Under the pieces are notes generated by a model. The model was not told where the DNA came from and searched no databases. It saw nothing but the letters and a program-made list of their open reading frames with translations. Positions 16,118-16,918 of a DNA stretch of 16,918 bases are shown piece by piece (positions within the stretch are counted from its first letter, which is position 1; every line of letters starts with the position of its first letter). A program made the translations under genes and the position numbers. This DNA is from an uncultured Pelagibacteraceae bacterium (lineage in GTDB: Bacteria > Pseudomonadota > Alphaproteobacteria > Pelagibacterales > Pelagibacteraceae): contig CACKPP010000012.1 of NCBI GenBank assembly GCA_902602105.1, forward strand, positions 1 through 16,918, given 5' to 3'.

Positions 16118-16918
16118 ATGAACAACTATTTTGTAATATTGGCTGCTGGAAAAAGTGAGAGATTTGACAAAAAAATTGTAAAACAATTCGTCAATTATAG
16201 AAATAAAGAAATTATTGATCACTCAATAGAAAAATCATTAAATTCAAAGCTTTTTAAAAAGATAATAGTTGTTACAAATAACTTAAATCATTTTAAAAAA
16301 AAAAAATATCGTAAATCAATTCATATAATTAAAGGAGGTAAAGAAAGATCTGACTCCTCTTTAATAGCTTTAAAATTCATCAAAAAATTTAAACCCAAAA
16401 ATGTGCTTATTCATGATGCAGCTAGACCAAATTTTACTATAAAATTATTAAAAAATTTAATTAAACAACTTAGAAATTATAAAGCTGTTGTTCCATTTGT
16501 GTTTCCCACAGATACAATAAAGTATAAAATAAAAAATGAGTTTTTTAATTTAGATAGAAATAAAGCTTTTTTAACTCAAACTCCTCAAGCATTTAGATAT
16601 AAAAATTTATATGAACTTTCAATAAAAAGAAAAAATATGGTTACTGATGAGGCAACATTATTTGTTGATAATAACTATAGAATTAAATTTATTAACGGGG
16701 AAAATGATAATAATAAAATTACCTACAAAACAGATATAAAATCAAACAAAACATATTTTGGAATTGGTTTTGATATTCATAAACTGGTTAAAAATAAAAA
16801 ACTTTATTTAGGTGGAGTAATAGTACCATTTCATTCTGGACTCAAGGGTCATTCAGATGGAGATGTAATCTTACATGCAATAATAGATGCAATATTAGGA
16901 GCTACAGGAAAAAAAGAT
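16118..16918 (+). CDS. ispDF: Bifunctional IspD/IspF isoprenoid enzyme (3' end cut by window)
   Basis: A plus-strand ORF of 267 codons is open to the last base. Residues 1-205 are IspD, the CTP:methylerythritol 4-phosphate cytidylyltransferase: nucleotide-binding [11 protein letters not shown] (6-16) with VKQF (21-24), HDAARPN (99-105), TQTPQAF (153-159) and TDEAT (176-180). From about residue 213 IspF begins (methylerythritol cyclodiphosphate synthase) with GIGFDIH, its metal ligands Asp219 and His221, and [19 protein letters not shown] with the third ligand His253. Fused IspDF is common in alphaproteobacteria and serves two steps (third and fifth) of the non-mevalonate isoprenoid pathway. 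The missing C-terminal part is roughly 110 residues. The ATG at 16118 is the first possible start, 23 bases from the divergent ntrY ATG. There is no Shine-Dalgarno site. An A12 tract (16295-16306) lies within the IspD part. Confidence 0.95.
   Translation, partial: MNNYFVILAAGKSERFDKKIVKQFVNYRNKEIIDHSIEKSLNSKLFKKIIVVTNNLNHFKKKKYRKSIHIIKGGKERSDSSLIALKFIKKFKPKNVLIHDAARPNFTIKLLKNLIKQLRNYKAVVPFVFPTDTIKYKIKNEFFNLDRNKAFLTQTPQAFRYKNLYELSIKRKNMVTDEATLFVDNNYRIKFINGENDNNKITYKTDIKSNKTYFGIGFDIHKLVKNKKLYLGGVIVPFHSGLKGHSDGDVILHAIIDAILGATGKKD

Noticed and set aside
16334..16342. Strong Shine-Dalgarno-like AAAGGAGGT inside ispDF
   Set aside because: It encodes the conserved KGG(K/R)xR(S/x)DS part of IspD, and no start codon with a distinct ORF follows at the right distance.
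1..16918. Mobile elements, CRISPR arrays, toxin-antitoxin or phage defence genes
   Set aside because: No transposase, integrase, spaced direct repeats or defence-type protein appears; the tRNAs have no duplicated 3' ends that would mark an integration site.

Overview
The window looks like a chromosomal stretch from the SAR11 clade (Candidatus Pelagibacter or a close relative). It is very AT-rich, genes are packed with 1-11 base overlaps or gaps of a few bases, and no intergenic stretch exceeds about 165 bases. The gene content also fits: a fused ispDF, an NtrY/NtrX pair next to trkAH, an Aap/Bzt/Yhd-type general amino-acid ABC transporter, and few regulators. The assignment rests on my reading of gene content and composition, not on a database search. 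No insertion sequence, phage gene, integron or CRISPR array is visible.

Layout from left to right. (1) Minus-strand operon read valS -> ilvD -> manC-like (4584 down to 1), joined by two TAATG stop/start overlaps; the manC-like gene runs off the left edge. (2) Two plus-strand tRNAs, Cys(GCA) and Asn(GTT), at 4706-4906. (3) A small minus-strand XRE-type regulator (4910-5281) with dyad-rich DNA upstream. (4) The minus-strand aapJ-aapQ-aapM-aapP operon (9892 down to 5444). It has an intrinsic terminator between the binding-protein gene and the permeases, and a cluster of dyads in the aapJ leader. (5) A minus-strand tRNA-Arg(TCT). (6) The minus-strand run ntrY -> ntrX -> trkA -> trkH (16094 down to 10155). 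(7) A plus-strand bifunctional ispDF, starting 23 bases from ntrY and cut by the right edge.

How the parts fit together. ValS and IlvD link valine biosynthesis to valine charging. The Aap system would import a broad range of L-amino acids for an organism adapted to scarce organic nitrogen. NtrY/NtrX is the only nitrogen-type two-component system in view and is probably co-transcribed with the TrkA/TrkH potassium uptake system. NtrX has lost the GAFTGA loop and the Walker B glutamate expected of a sigma-54 activator. That agrees with SAR11 genomes being reported to carry only sigma-70 and sigma-32.

The items most worth a second look are the degenerate NtrX AAA+ domain, the overlapping dyads in the aapJ leader, the attenuating terminator between aapJ and aapQ, the 23-base divergent ntrY/ispDF junction with a TATAAT box against the ntrY start codon, and the non-canonical fourth pore loop of TrkH. 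I found no clear evidence of a wholly new system.
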